Assembly: GCA_028279875.1 (NCBI GenBank)
Contig: JANQMU010000098.1
Location: 1 to 62,936 of the forward strand
Direction: 5' to 3'
Source of the DNA: Rhizobiaceae bacterium
GTDB lineage: Bacteria > Pseudomonadota > Alphaproteobacteria > Rhizobiales > Rhizobiaceae
Length of the DNA stretch: 62,936 nt
The notes under the pieces are model-generated. The model made no database searches, was not told the origin of the DNA, and saw only the letters and a program-made list of their open reading frames with translations. This document shows, in pieces, positions 35,177-44,385 of the stretch (its first letter is position 1; the number at the start of each line of letters is the position of its first letter). A program made the position numbers and the translations under genes.

Positions 35177-36745
35177 TTACTGGGAATTGTCGACCGGCCT
35201 TTTCAGAAGCTGACCCCAATTGGTCCGTGCTTCCATCTGGTCGCGGGTCTTGTCGTTGATGAAGCCCTTGACATTGGGCGGTATCCAGCCGCCGGCGAGG
35301 CCCTTGTAGACGGCGATCAGATTGGTCAGCACATCGGCCCGGGCGGCAAGCAGCCGCGTTTGCGACAACAGCAGCGAACGTTGCGCCTCGATCACCCGGT
35401 CATAGCTGGCCGTGCCGTCGCGATACTGGTCCAGCACAACACCTTCGGCGCGCCTGGCGGCGGCAACGCTGCGGCGCAGATAAGCCACCTGCTGCTGTGC
35501 CTTGAGGAAGGAAACGAGCGCCGTCTCCACTTCGGAATAGGCGCTCAGGACCGTATTTTCATATTGCAGAAGCAGTTCCTGGAACTTGGCGTCCTGGACC
35601 CGGACATTGTTTCTGATGCGGCCGTAATTGAGAAAATTCCAGGCGAAGGCCGGGTTGATGAAGCCGTCAAAACTGCCATTGCTGAACAGGTTGCCGACAT
35701 CGCTCGATTTGACCGAAACGGCGCCGGTGATGGTGAAAGCCGGATAGAGATCGGCCTTGGCGACGCCGATCTGGGCCGATTGCGCGGCGGCCAGATATTC
35801 GGCTGCGCGGATGTCGGGACGGCGGCGCAGCATATCCGCGGGCACACCGATGGCGACCGCCGCCGGAACACGCGGCAGCCGCTTATAGCGTTTGACGCGC
35901 GGCGCCACGTCGCCCGGCGTTTCGCCGATCAGCACGCTCATGGCGTTCATCGCCTGGGCCAAAGCCGCCTGGTATTGCGGGATGGTCGCCAGCGTATTGT
36001 TGTAGGACGCGGTGGCCTCGTCGACATCGAGCTGCGTCGTCGTGCCGCCCTCCAGCTTGACCTTGGCGATGTCGAGGCTCTTCTTCTGCAGCGCGGCGTT
36101 GGCGCGGGTCAGGGCGATCAGGCCCTGCAGTTCGCGGATGGTGACATAGGTCGCCGCGATGTCACCGGTCAGCGTGACGAGGACATCGTCATAGCTGGCG
36201 ATTTCATACATCAGATTGGCCTTGGCCGACTGTACGTCGCGGCGGATCTTGCCCCACAGATCGATTTCCCAGCCGGCATCGAAACCGGTGCTGTAGCTGT
36301 TGAACCGGTTGTCGATGGGAAGGAATTCGCGCACTTCCTTTATAATCGTATTGTTGGTGCTGTATTCGACCCCCCGGTAGCCGGCCTTGGCCTGCTGTTG
36401 TTGCGGAAACAGTTCACCCCGGGCAATGCCGAGCTGGGCGCGCGCCTGATAGACCCGCACGCCGGCCGCCTCCAGGACAAGATTGTCCTGATAGGCCTCT
36501 TCGATAAAGGCCGTCAGGATCGGATCCTTGAACAGAGTCCACCAGTCCGACACCGCTTCGCTGCGGGTCGTCAGGCCCGTCTTGTCGTCAATCTTGAGAC
36601 CGGCACCCTTGCTCCAGCTGCCGAGATAGGGCGCTTCAGGCCGTTCGAAATCCGGACCGACCATCACGCAGCTTGAGAGCGTCAGAAGGGTGAGCGCCAG
36701 GGCAGAGGCGACCGCGGCGCGGGCTTTCAAGGCGGCGCTCATCAC
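35177..36745 (-). CDS. Outer-membrane efflux lipoprotein, NodT/TolC-like
   Basis: 522 residues. The signal sequence ends in a lipobox LSSC (Cys26), so it is lipid-anchored. The rest is the TolC-type duplicated coiled-coil and beta-barrel domain of the NodT group (YLGSWSKGAGLKIDDKTG near the start, RRRPDIRAAEYLAAAQSAQIGVAKADLYP in the repeat, split here as two adjoining motifs). It forms the exit channel of a tripartite pump. ATGA overlap with the HlyD-type gene upstream shows they are made together. Confidence 0.93.
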   Translation of the reverse strand: MMSAALKARAAVASALALTLLTLSSCVMVGPDFERPEAPYLGSWSKGAGLKIDDKTGLTTRSEAVSDWWTLFKDPILTAFIEEAYQDNLVLEAAGVRVYQARAQLGIARGELFPQQQQAKAGYRGVEYSTNNTIIKEVREFLPIDNRFNSYSTGFDAGWEIDLWGKIRRDVQSAKANLMYEIASYDDVLVTLTGDIAATYVTIRELQGLIALTRANAALQKKSLDIAKVKLEGGTTTQLDVDEATASYNNTLATIPQYQAALAQAMNAMSVLIGETPGDVAPRVKRYKRLPRVPAAVAIGVPADMLRRRPDIRAAEYLAAAQSAQIGVAKADLYPAFTITGAVSVKSSDVGNLFSNGSFDGFINPAFAWNFLNYGRIRNNVRVQDAKFQELLLQYENTVLSAYSEVETALVSFLKAQQQVAYLRRSVAAARRAEGVVLDQYRDGTASYDRVIEAQRSLLLSQTRLLAARADVLTNLIAVYKGLAGGWIPPNVKGFINDKTRDQMEARTNWGQLLKRPVDNSQ

Positions 36746-37890
36746 AGGAAGTCCAGCGGAAAGAGGAAATTGGCCCAGCTATAGAGCCGCATATTGATGC
36801 GCCTGAGCGGTTCGAAACCCTTGCCGCCGCCCGTATAGATGGCGACGGCGCCGTGGGCGCCGGCCGGCAGGTGCTTGAGCGCCGGATCGTCGATGGTGAT
36901 CTGCACGGCGATGCGGCCCTGAAGCTTGGGAAAGCGGAATGTCGGGACCGTGCCGCTCGGCTTGATCTGGCCCTGCCCGGTGCCCCACCAGACGGTGTCG
37001 ACACGGGCCTTGAAGACCTGGCCCGGGAAGATGTCGAGCGCCACCTCGGCCTCCTGGCCGGGCTCGACGAATTTCAGGTGCTCCTGATAGAAGCTGGCGA
37101 GGAAATAGGGATCCCGGTCGGCCACGAGAACGGCGATCGCGGCAATGCGGCGGTCGCCGACGACGAGGCCCGGCCGCGCCTGCTGGTTGATGATGATCCC
37201 GTCTTCCGGCGCCCGCAATGTCGTCTGATCCAGATAGTACTGCTCCTGCGCCAGACTGGCCCCGGCACTGACGATCCTTGCGTTGACCCCGTCGATCTTG
37301 GCGTCTCTCGCCAGTTCGGCCTTTCTGACATTGGCCTCGGCCTCGGCAACCTGGGCGTTGGCGGCCGCAAGCTTCTGCGTCCATTCATCCAGGGTCTCCT
37401 GGCGGGCACCGCCCTTGGGGACGAGGTCAGTATAGCGTTTCACTTCTTCCTGGGCGTAGACCTGGTTGGCCTTGGCCTCGTCAACGGAATCGTTGGCGAG
37501 GTCGACATCCGTGTCCAGGATGAGCGCATTTTGCTGCGCCTCGACCAGTTCGGCCTGTTTTTCCTTGACCCGAAGCTCATAGATCGTTCTGTCGAACTGA
37601 TAGAGAACATCCCCCGCCTTGACCGGCTGATTGGCTTTGACGAGCACCTCCTCAAGAAGTGTCGGCTGCGGCAGGCGCGGAACCAGCTGGATCGTCGGGC
37701 GGATGACATGCCCGTCCATGGAATAGGGCTGGAAGAAGCGCAGCGCGACGATGAAGATCAGGAACATGTGGACGCCGACCCAGAAGCCGACGACACCCCA
37801 CACAATGGTGAATTTCAACAGGCGAAAGCGGAAGAATACCAGCCAGACGAAGACGATATAGACAACAACAAGACCGAGCGCGATGAGCAT
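36742..37890 (-). CDS. HlyD/EmrA-type membrane fusion protein (YiaV/YibH-like)
   Basis: 382 residues. Two N-terminal hydrophobic segments (residues about 1-20 and 25-50) anchor it in the inner membrane. It has a biotinyl-lipoyl-like half motif (VKANQPVKAGDVLYQFD), a long coiled coil (residues about 95-210) and the second half motif (LRAPEDGIIINQQARPGLVV). This matches the YiaV/YibH group of adaptor proteins, which often pair with a DUF3302 protein. It should bridge the inner membrane to the outer-membrane channel encoded next. No dedicated pump gene is in the operon. Confidence 0.9.
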   Translation of the reverse strand: MLIALGLVVVYIVFVWLVFFRFRLLKFTIVWGVVGFWVGVHMFLIFIVALRFFQPYSMDGHVIRPTIQLVPRLPQPTLLEEVLVKANQPVKAGDVLYQFDRTIYELRVKEKQAELVEAQQNALILDTDVDLANDSVDEAKANQVYAQEEVKRYTDLVPKGGARQETLDEWTQKLAAANAQVAEAEANVRKAELARDAKIDGVNARIVSAGASLAQEQYYLDQTTLRAPEDGIIINQQARPGLVVGDRRIAAIAVLVADRDPYFLASFYQEHLKFVEPGQEAEVALDIFPGQVFKARVDTVWWGTGQGQIKPSGTVPTFRFPKLQGRIAVQITIDDPALKHLPAGAHGAVAIYTGGGKGFEPLRRINMRLYSWANFLFPLDFL

Positions 37891-37902
37891 GCCGTTTCCC
37901 CG

Positions 37903-38322
37903 TCAGGCCTGTTTCGGGGGCTCATCGCCCGTTGGTGCGGTATCAGCCGGTGTCGCATCCGAGGCGGTTTCGATGCTGTTCTGGCCGCCGGACGGATCCG
38001 GGTTGCGCGGCATATCGATGCCGAGGACCGAAGTGCGCTCGATCTCGCCCGGCGTTCCGTCCTTCGGCAGCGACCGGACATCGATGGTCAGGCCGTCATG
38101 GATGGACCAGATGATGGCGTGGATCCACGGAAAGACCGTGAACAGGCCGATCCAGCCGACCAGCTTGACCGCGTCGGCATGGGGATGGTTCCGCCGTTCG
38201 GCAATCTTGCCCGGCAGAGCGCCGATCTGGATCAGCACGTAGAAAAAAGCGACGATCGCCACCACCAGAAAGGCGAAGGTCCAATAGTCATATTTCGTCA
38301 GCGTCCAATCGAGCAGATGCAT
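37903..38322 (-). CDS. DUF3302 inner-membrane protein (YiaW-like)
   Basis: 139 residues, ATG at 38322 after GGAGAG. Two membrane helices are visible (residues about 14-35 and 55-75), with a conserved tryptophan-rich middle (VGWIGLFTVFPWIHAIIW) and a disordered, acidic, Pro/Thr-rich cytoplasmic tail. It fits the DUF3302 family, whose E. coli member YiaW is encoded beside the HlyD-like YiaV. The gene order here (DUF3302, HlyD, outer-membrane factor) suggests one envelope complex. The biochemical role of the family is not known to me. Confidence 0.82.
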   Translation of the reverse strand: MHLLDWTLTKYDYWTFAFLVVAIVAFFYVLIQIGALPGKIAERRNHPHADAVKLVGWIGLFTVFPWIHAIIWSIHDGLTIDVRSLPKDGTPGEIERTSVLGIDMPRNPDPSGGQNSIETASDATPADTAPTGDEPPKQA

Positions 38323-38379
38323 TGCAATCTCTCCATTCGTCCGGGTTCCGGCCCTGGTGCGCCTGATCCTGAACGGACT

Positions 38380-39264
38380 CTAGGCCGCATTCAACGGCAA
38401 AATACTTATCTTCTGGTGAAGATAGTCCATGGTTCGGCGGATTTTGTGGCTTGTCCTGAGCTCCTGGTGGGAGGCCAGCCAGACGGGCAATGCCGGGATA
38501 TCGATATGCGGAAGCAGCCGTTTGATGTCCGGATTCCCGGCCGCCAGAATGTGTGCTGAAAAGCCGATGCCGGCGCCGGCCCGGACGAGTTCCCAATAGG
38601 CGACCTGATCGTCCGTGCGCACCGCGAACAGGTTTCGATCCGCCTTGATGCCGAGATCGGCCATGCCGTCGATGATCAGGGTGGAACGGTCCATGCCGAT
38701 CAGCCGGTGCTGCAGGAAGGTCTCGATATCGGTCGGCTCGCCGTGCTCGGCGAGATAGGACCGGTGCGCATAGATGCCCATGCCCAGTTCCCCGGTCTTG
38801 CGGGCGATGATGTCGTTTTGCACCGGACGGAACATGCGCACTGCGATGTCGGCGTCGCGGCTGAGAAGATTCTCCACCGAATTGCTCGATACCAGCTCGA
38901 TTTCAATGTCGGGCTCGACCCGGCCGAAGGCGGCGATGATCGGCGGCAGGATATAGGTGGAAACCACCTCGCTGGCGGTGATGCGGACCGGGCCGCGAAC
39001 CGATTGGGCGCGCCCGGCGGCCTTCAGTTCGAAGCGGTTGGCCTCGGCGCGCATTGCCTTCGCCTCGTCCACCAGCGACAGGCCAGCATCCGACAGCATC
39101 ATGCCGTGGCGGCCGCGGGCAAACAGGGTTACGCCCGTTGATGCCTCCAGCGCATCAATGTGGCGGCCGATGGTCGGCTGGCTCGCGCCAAGCGCCTCTG
39201 CCGCCGCGGCAAGGGTTCCGGTTTCGGCCACGGCCAGAAAACTGCGGATCAGGTTCCAATCCAT
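38380..39264 (-). CDS. LysR-family transcriptional regulator
   Basis: 294 residues from the ATG at 39264. The N-terminal winged helix-turn-helix (RSFLAVAETGTLAAAAEALG, then SQPTIGRHIDALE) is followed by a LysR substrate domain (GPVRITASEVVSTYILPP, ISSNSVENLLSRDADIAVR-like segment). It is divergent from the epimerase gene, so the classical LysR arrangement predicts that it controls that gene and itself through the AT-rich intergenic region. The effector is unknown. Confidence 0.92.
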   Translation of the reverse strand: MDWNLIRSFLAVAETGTLAAAAEALGASQPTIGRHIDALEASTGVTLFARGRHGMMLSDAGLSLVDEAKAMRAEANRFELKAAGRAQSVRGPVRITASEVVSTYILPPIIAAFGRVEPDIEIELVSSNSVENLLSRDADIAVRMFRPVQNDIIARKTGELGMGIYAHRSYLAEHGEPTDIETFLQHRLIGMDRSTLIIDGMADLGIKADRNLFAVRTDDQVAYWELVRAGAGIGFSAHILAAGNPDIKRLLPHIDIPALPVWLASHQELRTSHKIRRTMDYLHQKISILPLNAA

Positions 39265-39383
39265 ATTCAATTCATTTCTGTATCTCAATAATGAAATATT
39301 ATCTGTATTTGAAACAGAAATAAATGCCTACCTTGGGTTCGTGCCTGGATTTTCCGGGTGAAAGAGCAAAAGGAGCAGCAATC
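39265..39383. promoter_or_regulatory. AT-rich LysR/epimerase divergent control region
   Basis: 119 bases between the divergent genes. TTTCTGT at 39275-39281 and ACAGAAA at 39314-39320 are perfect inverted repeats, and TCTGTAT appears twice as a direct repeat (39277-39283, 39302-39308). The region is far more AT-rich than its surroundings. It is a credible LysR binding and promoter region. AGGAGCAG near 39371-39378 is the epimerase ribosome binding site. Confidence 0.5.
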
Positions 39384-40358
39384 ATGGCCACTATCGCAAT
39401 CCTCGGCGCTAATGGACGCGTTTCCAACGCAGCCGCCAGGGCGTTTCACGCGGCAGGATACAGGGTCATCGCGGTGAGCCGGTCGGGCAGGGCCGAAAGG
39501 CTGCCGGCCGATGTCACCCGGCGCGCCGCCGATGCGCTGGACCGAGGAAGCCTCATCCGCGCCACCGAAGGAGCCGATATCCTTTTCAACGGGTTGAATG
39601 CGCCCTATACGGCCTGGTCGAAGTGCGCCGTGCCGATGGGTGAGAATGTCATGGCGGCGGCCCGGCATCACGATGCGGTGCATCTGTTTCCCGGCAATGT
39701 CTACAATTACGGGCACGCCATTCCTTCGACCGTCTGTGACGGCACCGGTTTCGAGGGTTCGACGCGCAAAGGTGCGATCCGCATTCGGCTGGAACGGCTT
39801 TTCGAGGACCATGCTGCCCGCCACGGTGTTCGCACGGTCATCGTGAGAGCCGGAGATTTCTATGGCGGCACCCAGACCGGCGCCTGGTTCGATCTCGTGA
39901 TCGCCTCGAAGCTCGCAAAACGGACCTTCACCTATCCCGGACCGATGGGCTGTCCGCACAGCTGGGCCTATCTGCCGGATCTTGCCGCAACCTTCGTCGC
40001 GCTGGCCGGCCATCTCGATGAATTGTCCGATTTCGAAAGCTTTCTGTTTCCCGGTCACACGATGACGGGCGATGAGATGAAAGCCCATTGTGAGGCGGCG
40101 GTCGGCCATGGGCTGCGCAATGCCGGCATTCCCTGGCCGCTGTTGCGCGCCGCCGGTCTTGTCATGCCGATGTGGCGGGAAATCTGCGAAGTGGCCTATC
40201 TGTGGACCGTGCCGCACCGTCTGGACGGTGAAAAACTGCAGATGCTGATGGGCACGATCCCGCGCACCGATCCGCAGGTTGCCGTCGCGCATGCGCTCGC
40301 CGATCTCGGCATCGGCGTGCCGGCGGTTACGCCTCCGGCCCTACCGAAGCCGGCATAG
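39384..40358 (+). CDS. NAD(P)-dependent epimerase/dehydratase-like protein
   Basis: 324 residues, ATG at 39384. Extended or atypical short-chain-dehydrogenase fold with the nucleotide-binding ILGANGRVS at residues 6-14 and a hydrophobic second strand (RVIAVSRSG) whose basic end suggests NADP(H). The middle FPGNVYNYG resembles the YxxxK region, with Tyr in NVYNYG, and GWAYLPDLAATFVAL-like sequence (SWAYLPDLAATFVALAG) marks the family C-terminal half. It may reduce a quinone or aldehyde, or epimerise a sugar nucleotide. The substrate is unknown. Its likely regulator is the divergent LysR protein. Confidence 0.85.
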   Translation: MATIAILGANGRVSNAAARAFHAAGYRVIAVSRSGRAERLPADVTRRAADALDRGSLIRATEGADILFNGLNAPYTAWSKCAVPMGENVMAAARHHDAVHLFPGNVYNYGHAIPSTVCDGTGFEGSTRKGAIRIRLERLFEDHAARHGVRTVIVRAGDFYGGTQTGAWFDLVIASKLAKRTFTYPGPMGCPHSWAYLPDLAATFVALAGHLDELSDFESFLFPGHTMTGDEMKAHCEAAVGHGLRNAGIPWPLLRAAGLVMPMWREICEVAYLWTVPHRLDGEKLQMLMGTIPRTDPQVAVAHALADLGIGVPAVTPPALPKPA

Positions 40359-40474
40359 CGGCCGGCCCGAACCGCATTGTCGATAGCGTGTTGACATCCG
40401 GGACCGATTGCACCAACTCATGGCTGATCACCCGGCAATGATGGAACGGTGCCCGGCGCCGCCCCGAGGATTTG

Positions 40475-41737
40475 ATGAGCTGTTACTATTCCGAGGTCTT
40501 CAAGCGGCGTCCATCGGTGGCGGTCAATGTCGGCGGGGTCGAGGTCGGCGGAACCGCCCCTGTGGTCGTTCAGTCGATGACCAATACCGACACGGCTGAT
40601 GTCGATGCGACGGTCGCCCAGGTCGCGGCGCTGTTCAATGCCGGCTCGGAAATCGTCCGCATCACGGTCGACCGCGACGAAAGCGCCGCGGCGGTTCCGA
40701 AAATCCGCGAGCGGCTTGAGCGGCTTGGGCTCGACGTGCCGCTGGTCGGCGATTTTCATTATATCGGCCACAAACTGCTTGCCGATCATCCGGCCTGCGC
40801 CGAGGCGCTTGCCAAATACCGTATCAATCCCGGCAATGTCGGGTTCGGCAACAAGAAGGACCGGCAGTTCGCCCAGATCATCGAGATGGCGATCCAGTAT
40901 GACAAGCCGGTCCGGATCGGCGTGAACTGGGGATCGCTCGACCAGGCCCTGCTGACCCATCTGATGGACGAGAACCAGAAAAAAGGCGGTGCGCTCAGTG
41001 CGCAGGAGGTGCTGCGCGAGGCCATCGTCCAGTCGGCCCTGCTGTCTGCGGAGCTTGCCGAGACGATCGGCCTGGCCCGCGATCGCATCATACTGTCCGC
41101 CAAGGTCAGCCAGGTCCAGGATCTGATCGCGGTCTATACCGAACTGGCGCGGCGGTCCGATCATGCGCTGCATCTCGGATTGACCGAGGCCGGCATGGGC
41201 AGCAAGGGCATCGTCGCCTCCTCCGCCGCGCTGGCGATTGTCATGCAGCAGGGCATCGGCGACACGATCCGCATTTCGCTGACCCCGGAACCGGGCGGCG
41301 ACAGGACACGGGAAGTGCAGGTGGCGCAGGAATTGCTGCAGGTCATGGGGTTCCGGCAATTCGTGCCGATCGTCGCGGCCTGTCCGGGCTGCGGCCGCAC
41401 GACCTCGACCGTGTTTCAGGAACTGGCCGAGAAGATCCAGGCAGACCTGCGGCGCAATATGCCCGTGTGGCGCGACAAATATCCGGGCGTCGAAAGCCTC
41501 AACGTCGCAGTGATGGGATGCATCGTCAACGGCCCGGGCGAATCCAAACATGCCGATATCGGCATCTCGCTGCCCGGCACCGGCGAATCGCCAGCGGCGC
41601 CGGTTTTCATCGACGGCCGCAAAACCCACACCCTGCGCGGCGACAATATCGCCGGAGACTTCGAGCGCCTGGTGGTCGATTACATCGAAACGCGTTTTGG
41701 CGGAGACAGTTCTGCCGCGCAGGTCAACTCACGCTAG
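40475..41737 (+). CDS. ispG: 4-hydroxy-3-methylbut-2-enyl diphosphate synthase (flavodoxin/ferredoxin)
   Basis: 420 residues from the ATG at 40475 (an adjacent TTG at 40472 is less likely) after GAGGA. Sixth step of the non-mevalonate isoprenoid pathway. The N-terminal TIM barrel has VVVQSMTNTDTADV and HYIGHKLLADHP-like segments. The C-terminal domain carries the 4Fe-4S ligands in ACPGCGRTT and MGCIVNGPGE. A TTGACA at 40391-40396 may be part of its promoter. It overlaps ispA tail to tail by four bases, so two isoprenoid genes converge here. Confidence 0.97.
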   Translation: MSCYYSEVFKRRPSVAVNVGGVEVGGTAPVVVQSMTNTDTADVDATVAQVAALFNAGSEIVRITVDRDESAAAVPKIRERLERLGLDVPLVGDFHYIGHKLLADHPACAEALAKYRINPGNVGFGNKKDRQFAQIIEMAIQYDKPVRIGVNWGSLDQALLTHLMDENQKKGGALSAQEVLREAIVQSALLSAELAETIGLARDRIILSAKVSQVQDLIAVYTELARRSDHALHLGLTEAGMGSKGIVASSAALAIVMQQGIGDTIRISLTPEPGGDRTREVQVAQELLQVMGFRQFVPIVAACPGCGRTTSTVFQELAEKIQADLRRNMPVWRDKYPGVESLNVAVMGCIVNGPGESKHADIGISLPGTGESPAAPVFIDGRKTHTLRGDNIAGDFERLVVDYIETRFGGDSSAAQVNSR

Positions 41738-42648
41738 TTTTCACGGGTGGCGATGAATTTCGCCGCTGCCTTGAGGGTTCCGGCCTTTTCGCCGAACGGC
41801 TCGAGCAGCGCATTGGCTTCCCGGACAAGGCCGCGAAGCTGTTTGCGGGCCCAGTCCGGCCCGTGCAGGGCGACAAGGGTCGCCTTGCCGGCGGCGGCGT
41901 CCTTGTGGGTCGCCTTGCCCATCGACTGGCTGTCCGCGGTCACGTCCAGCAGGTCGTCGGCAAGCTGGAAGGCCAAGCCGATCGCTTCGCCGAACCGCCG
42001 GAGCTGCACCCGCTCGGTCGCCGGGGATGAAGCCAGGATGGCGCCGCTTTCGCAGGCAAACCGGAGCAGTGCGCCGGTCTTCATGGCCTGGAGCGTGATG
42101 ATCGCGGCTTCGTCGGGTGTTGAGGTTTCGGCCTGAAGATCGAGCATCTGTCCGCCGGCCATGCCGCCCAGCCCGGCGGCGCGGGCAAGGGTAAGCGTCA
42201 GTTCCGTCTTCTGCCGGTCTTCAAGCCGTGTTTGCGGGGCGGCAATGATCTCGAAGGCCATGGTGAGCAGGGTGTCGCCGGCCAGGATGGCGGTCGCCTC
42301 GTCAAAGGCCCGATGGACGGTCGGGACGCCGCGCCGCATATCGTCATTGTCCATCGACGGCAGGTCGTCGTGAATCAGCGAATAGCAATGGATGCATTCG
42401 AGTGCCGCCGCAACCCGCAGCGCCGCGTCGTCATCGCCGCCCAGCATGGCGGTGCTTTCAAGCACGAGGAACGGCCGCAACCGTTTGCCGCCGCTGAGAA
42501 CACCGTGCCGCATCGCCGCCAGCAGGGTTTCGGGACGGGCGATCTCGTCGTCCCGCAGGCGCGGATCGAGCAGCGCCGTCAGCATGGCTTCCACCTGCCC
42601 GGCCCGCTCGCCGAGGGTTTGAAGGAAAACTGTGGTCTCATCGGTCAT
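41734..42648 (-). CDS. ispA: Farnesyl/geranylgeranyl diphosphate synthase
   Basis: 304 residues from the ATG at 42648. Short-chain trans-prenyl synthase that condenses dimethylallyl or geranyl diphosphate with isopentenyl diphosphate. The first aspartate-rich motif is D94-D95 in HDDLPSMDNDDMRRG, and the second is QLADDLLDV. The substrate-binding GGKRLRP is at about residues 53-59. Bulky residues before the first motif (HCYSLI) suggest a C15 product. It is an essential supplier of quinone and undecaprenyl precursors. Confidence 0.95.
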   Translation of the reverse strand: MTDETTVFLQTLGERAGQVEAMLTALLDPRLRDDEIARPETLLAAMRHGVLSGGKRLRPFLVLESTAMLGGDDDAALRVAAALECIHCYSLIHDDLPSMDNDDMRRGVPTVHRAFDEATAILAGDTLLTMAFEIIAAPQTRLEDRQKTELTLTLARAAGLGGMAGGQMLDLQAETSTPDEAAIITLQAMKTGALLRFACESGAILASSPATERVQLRRFGEAIGLAFQLADDLLDVTADSQSMGKATHKDAAAGKATLVALHGPDWARKQLRGLVREANALLEPFGEKAGTLKAAAKFIATREN

Positions 42649-42792
42649 GGTGTTTTCTTCGCATGATGCGTGTGGCGCGGCAACGGTCTGCCCGGACAAT
42701 CGGCCCGTGCCGGGTTTTCAGCGGGCGATCCGTTTCCATTTGGCATCGAACTGCTCTATGGAAAGAGGGAAAGACGGTAAATCGGGGGTCGG

Positions 42793-43509
42793 TTGGCGCG
42801 CGCGAAGAAAAAACGGGGGACCGGGAAGCGGTTTCGACGGGCCATCCGGCGCACCGTGCTTGTGATTCTGGTTGCGGCGATCGTGGTGCCGCTGGCGCTG
42901 ATTTTCCTCTACGGGTCACGGTCGATCCATCCGGTGTCTACCCTGATGCTGCGCGATCTCGTGCTGCAACGCGACTATGAGCGCATATGGGTCGATTTCG
43001 ACGCGATCTCGCCGGTGCTTGTCCAGGCGGTCCTGAGTTCGGAAGACGGCAAATTCTGCTTTCACAACGGCGTCGACTGGGGTGCCCTCGATCTGGTGAT
43101 CGACGAGGCGCTGGAGGGCGAGCGCACCCGCGGGGCCAGCACCATCCCGATGCAGACGGTGAAGAACCTGTTTTTGTGGGGCAGTCGGTCCTATGTGCGC
43201 AAGGTGCTTGAATTGCCGCTGGCGATGGTCGCCGATGCCGTCTGGTCGAAGCGCCGGATGATGGAAATCTATCTCAATATCGTCGACTGGGGCCCCGGGC
43301 TCTACGGCATCGGGGCCGCGGCACAGCATTATTACGGGATTTCGGCTGACCGGCTGTCGCGGCGGCAGGCCGCCTATCTCGCCGTCGCCCTGCCGAACCC
43401 GTCCCGGCGAAACCCGGTGAAACCGTCATCGGGGCTGACCCGGCTGGCAGCGCTCAATGAGCGCCGCGCCAGGCAATCGGGTGCCTACATCAAATGTCTT
43501 GATGATTAG
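42793..43509 (+). CDS. mtgA: Monofunctional biosynthetic peptidoglycan transglycosylase
   Basis: 238 residues from a TTG at 42793; the GGGGGTCGG upstream acts as ribosome binding site. A basic N-terminal tail (ARAKKKRGTGKRFRR) precedes one membrane helix (residues about 21-40). The GT51 domain has the catalytic Glu84 in SSEDGKFCFHNGVDW and the GASTIPMQTVKNLFLW motif. It polymerises lipid II into glycan strands without a transpeptidase domain. The mtgA-ispA vicinity is common in rhizobia. Confidence 0.95.
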   Translation: MARAKKKRGTGKRFRRAIRRTVLVILVAAIVVPLALIFLYGSRSIHPVSTLMLRDLVLQRDYERIWVDFDAISPVLVQAVLSSEDGKFCFHNGVDWGALDLVIDEALEGERTRGASTIPMQTVKNLFLWGSRSYVRKVLELPLAMVADAVWSKRRMMEIYLNIVDWGPGLYGIGAAAQHYYGISADRLSRRQAAYLAVALPNPSRRNPVKPSSGLTRLAALNERRARQSGAYIKCLDD

Positions 43510-43586
43510 GTACAACGCAATTCGTTGGAACCGGGATGGACAGGTCGTTAGACCGGAGCTGTCTGCAAGGCTCTGACGGAGACAAC

Positions 43587-44240
43587 ATGGCCCATGATCT
43601 GACGCTTCATATCGGCAACAAGAACTATTCGTCCTGGTCCTTGCGCCCATGGCTTGCCATGCGAGTTCTGGATTTCGCGTTTAATGAGGAACTCGTGCCG
43701 TTCGACATGGCGGCCGGCAATCCGAAATTCGCTGCCTTTTCCCCCACCGGCAAGGTTCCGGTGCTTGACCATGACGGGCGGAAGATCTGGGAATCGCTGG
43801 CGATTATCGAATATCTCCATGAGCTTTATCCGGACCGGCCGGTCTGGCCCGGCGAATTGGCGGCCCGCGCCCATGCGCGGTCGATCAGTTGTGAGATGAT
43901 CAGCGGATTTTCGGATCTGCGCGCCGCCTGTCCGATGAATATGCGGCGGTCGCCGAAGCCGATCGATATCTCCGAGCATGTGCACCGTGATGTTACGCGA
44001 ATCGGATCGATCTGGGACGATTGCCTGGAGCGTTACGGGGGACCGTTCCTGTTTGGCGGGTTTTGCGGCGCCGACGCTATGTTCGCACCGGTCGTCAACC
44101 GGCTCGAGGTCTATTGCCTGCCGGTTAGCGATGCTTCGCGCGCCTATATGGGGCGAATGAAATCGCTTGCCGCCTGGCGCGAATGGGAAGAGGCGGGCCG
44201 CAACGAGCCCTGGGTTGTCGAGGAAGACGAGGTGCCGTGA
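43587..44240 (+). CDS. Glutathione S-transferase family protein
   Basis: 217 residues, ATG at 43587 after ACGGAGACA. The N-terminal thioredoxin-like domain has NKNYSSWSLRPWLAM, where a Ser near residue 15-17 would serve as the catalytic residue, the cis-proline block GKVPVLDHDG and the glutathione-binding ESLAIIEYL. An all-helical C-terminal domain follows. Members with the YSSWSLRPWL start are common in proteobacteria, but the substrate is unknown. Its 3' end lies about 145 bases before rpmF. Confidence 0.9.
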   Translation: MAHDLTLHIGNKNYSSWSLRPWLAMRVLDFAFNEELVPFDMAAGNPKFAAFSPTGKVPVLDHDGRKIWESLAIIEYLHELYPDRPVWPGELAARAHARSISCEMISGFSDLRAACPMNMRRSPKPIDISEHVHRDVTRIGSIWDDCLERYGGPFLFGGFCGADAMFAPVVNRLEVYCLPVSDASRAYMGRMKSLAAWREWEEAGRNEPWVVEEDEVP

Positions 44241-44385
44241 GCGGGACGCGGAAAAAAATGCGGCCCGGCGCTGGCCAAAGCGGGAATTGCCGTGTATAAG
44301 CCCGCGCAATTTCCGAGATTGACATCTGTCTTTTTCGGCCTCCCTTTGGCCGGAGAACACATATTGCCCGTGCGTGGAGACAAAA

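Noticed and set aside
44337..44353. CGGCC-TCCCTTT-GGCCG hairpin in the rpmF leader as a riboswitch
   Set aside because: Only a five-base stem with no further conserved structure; more likely part of the leader or promoter region.
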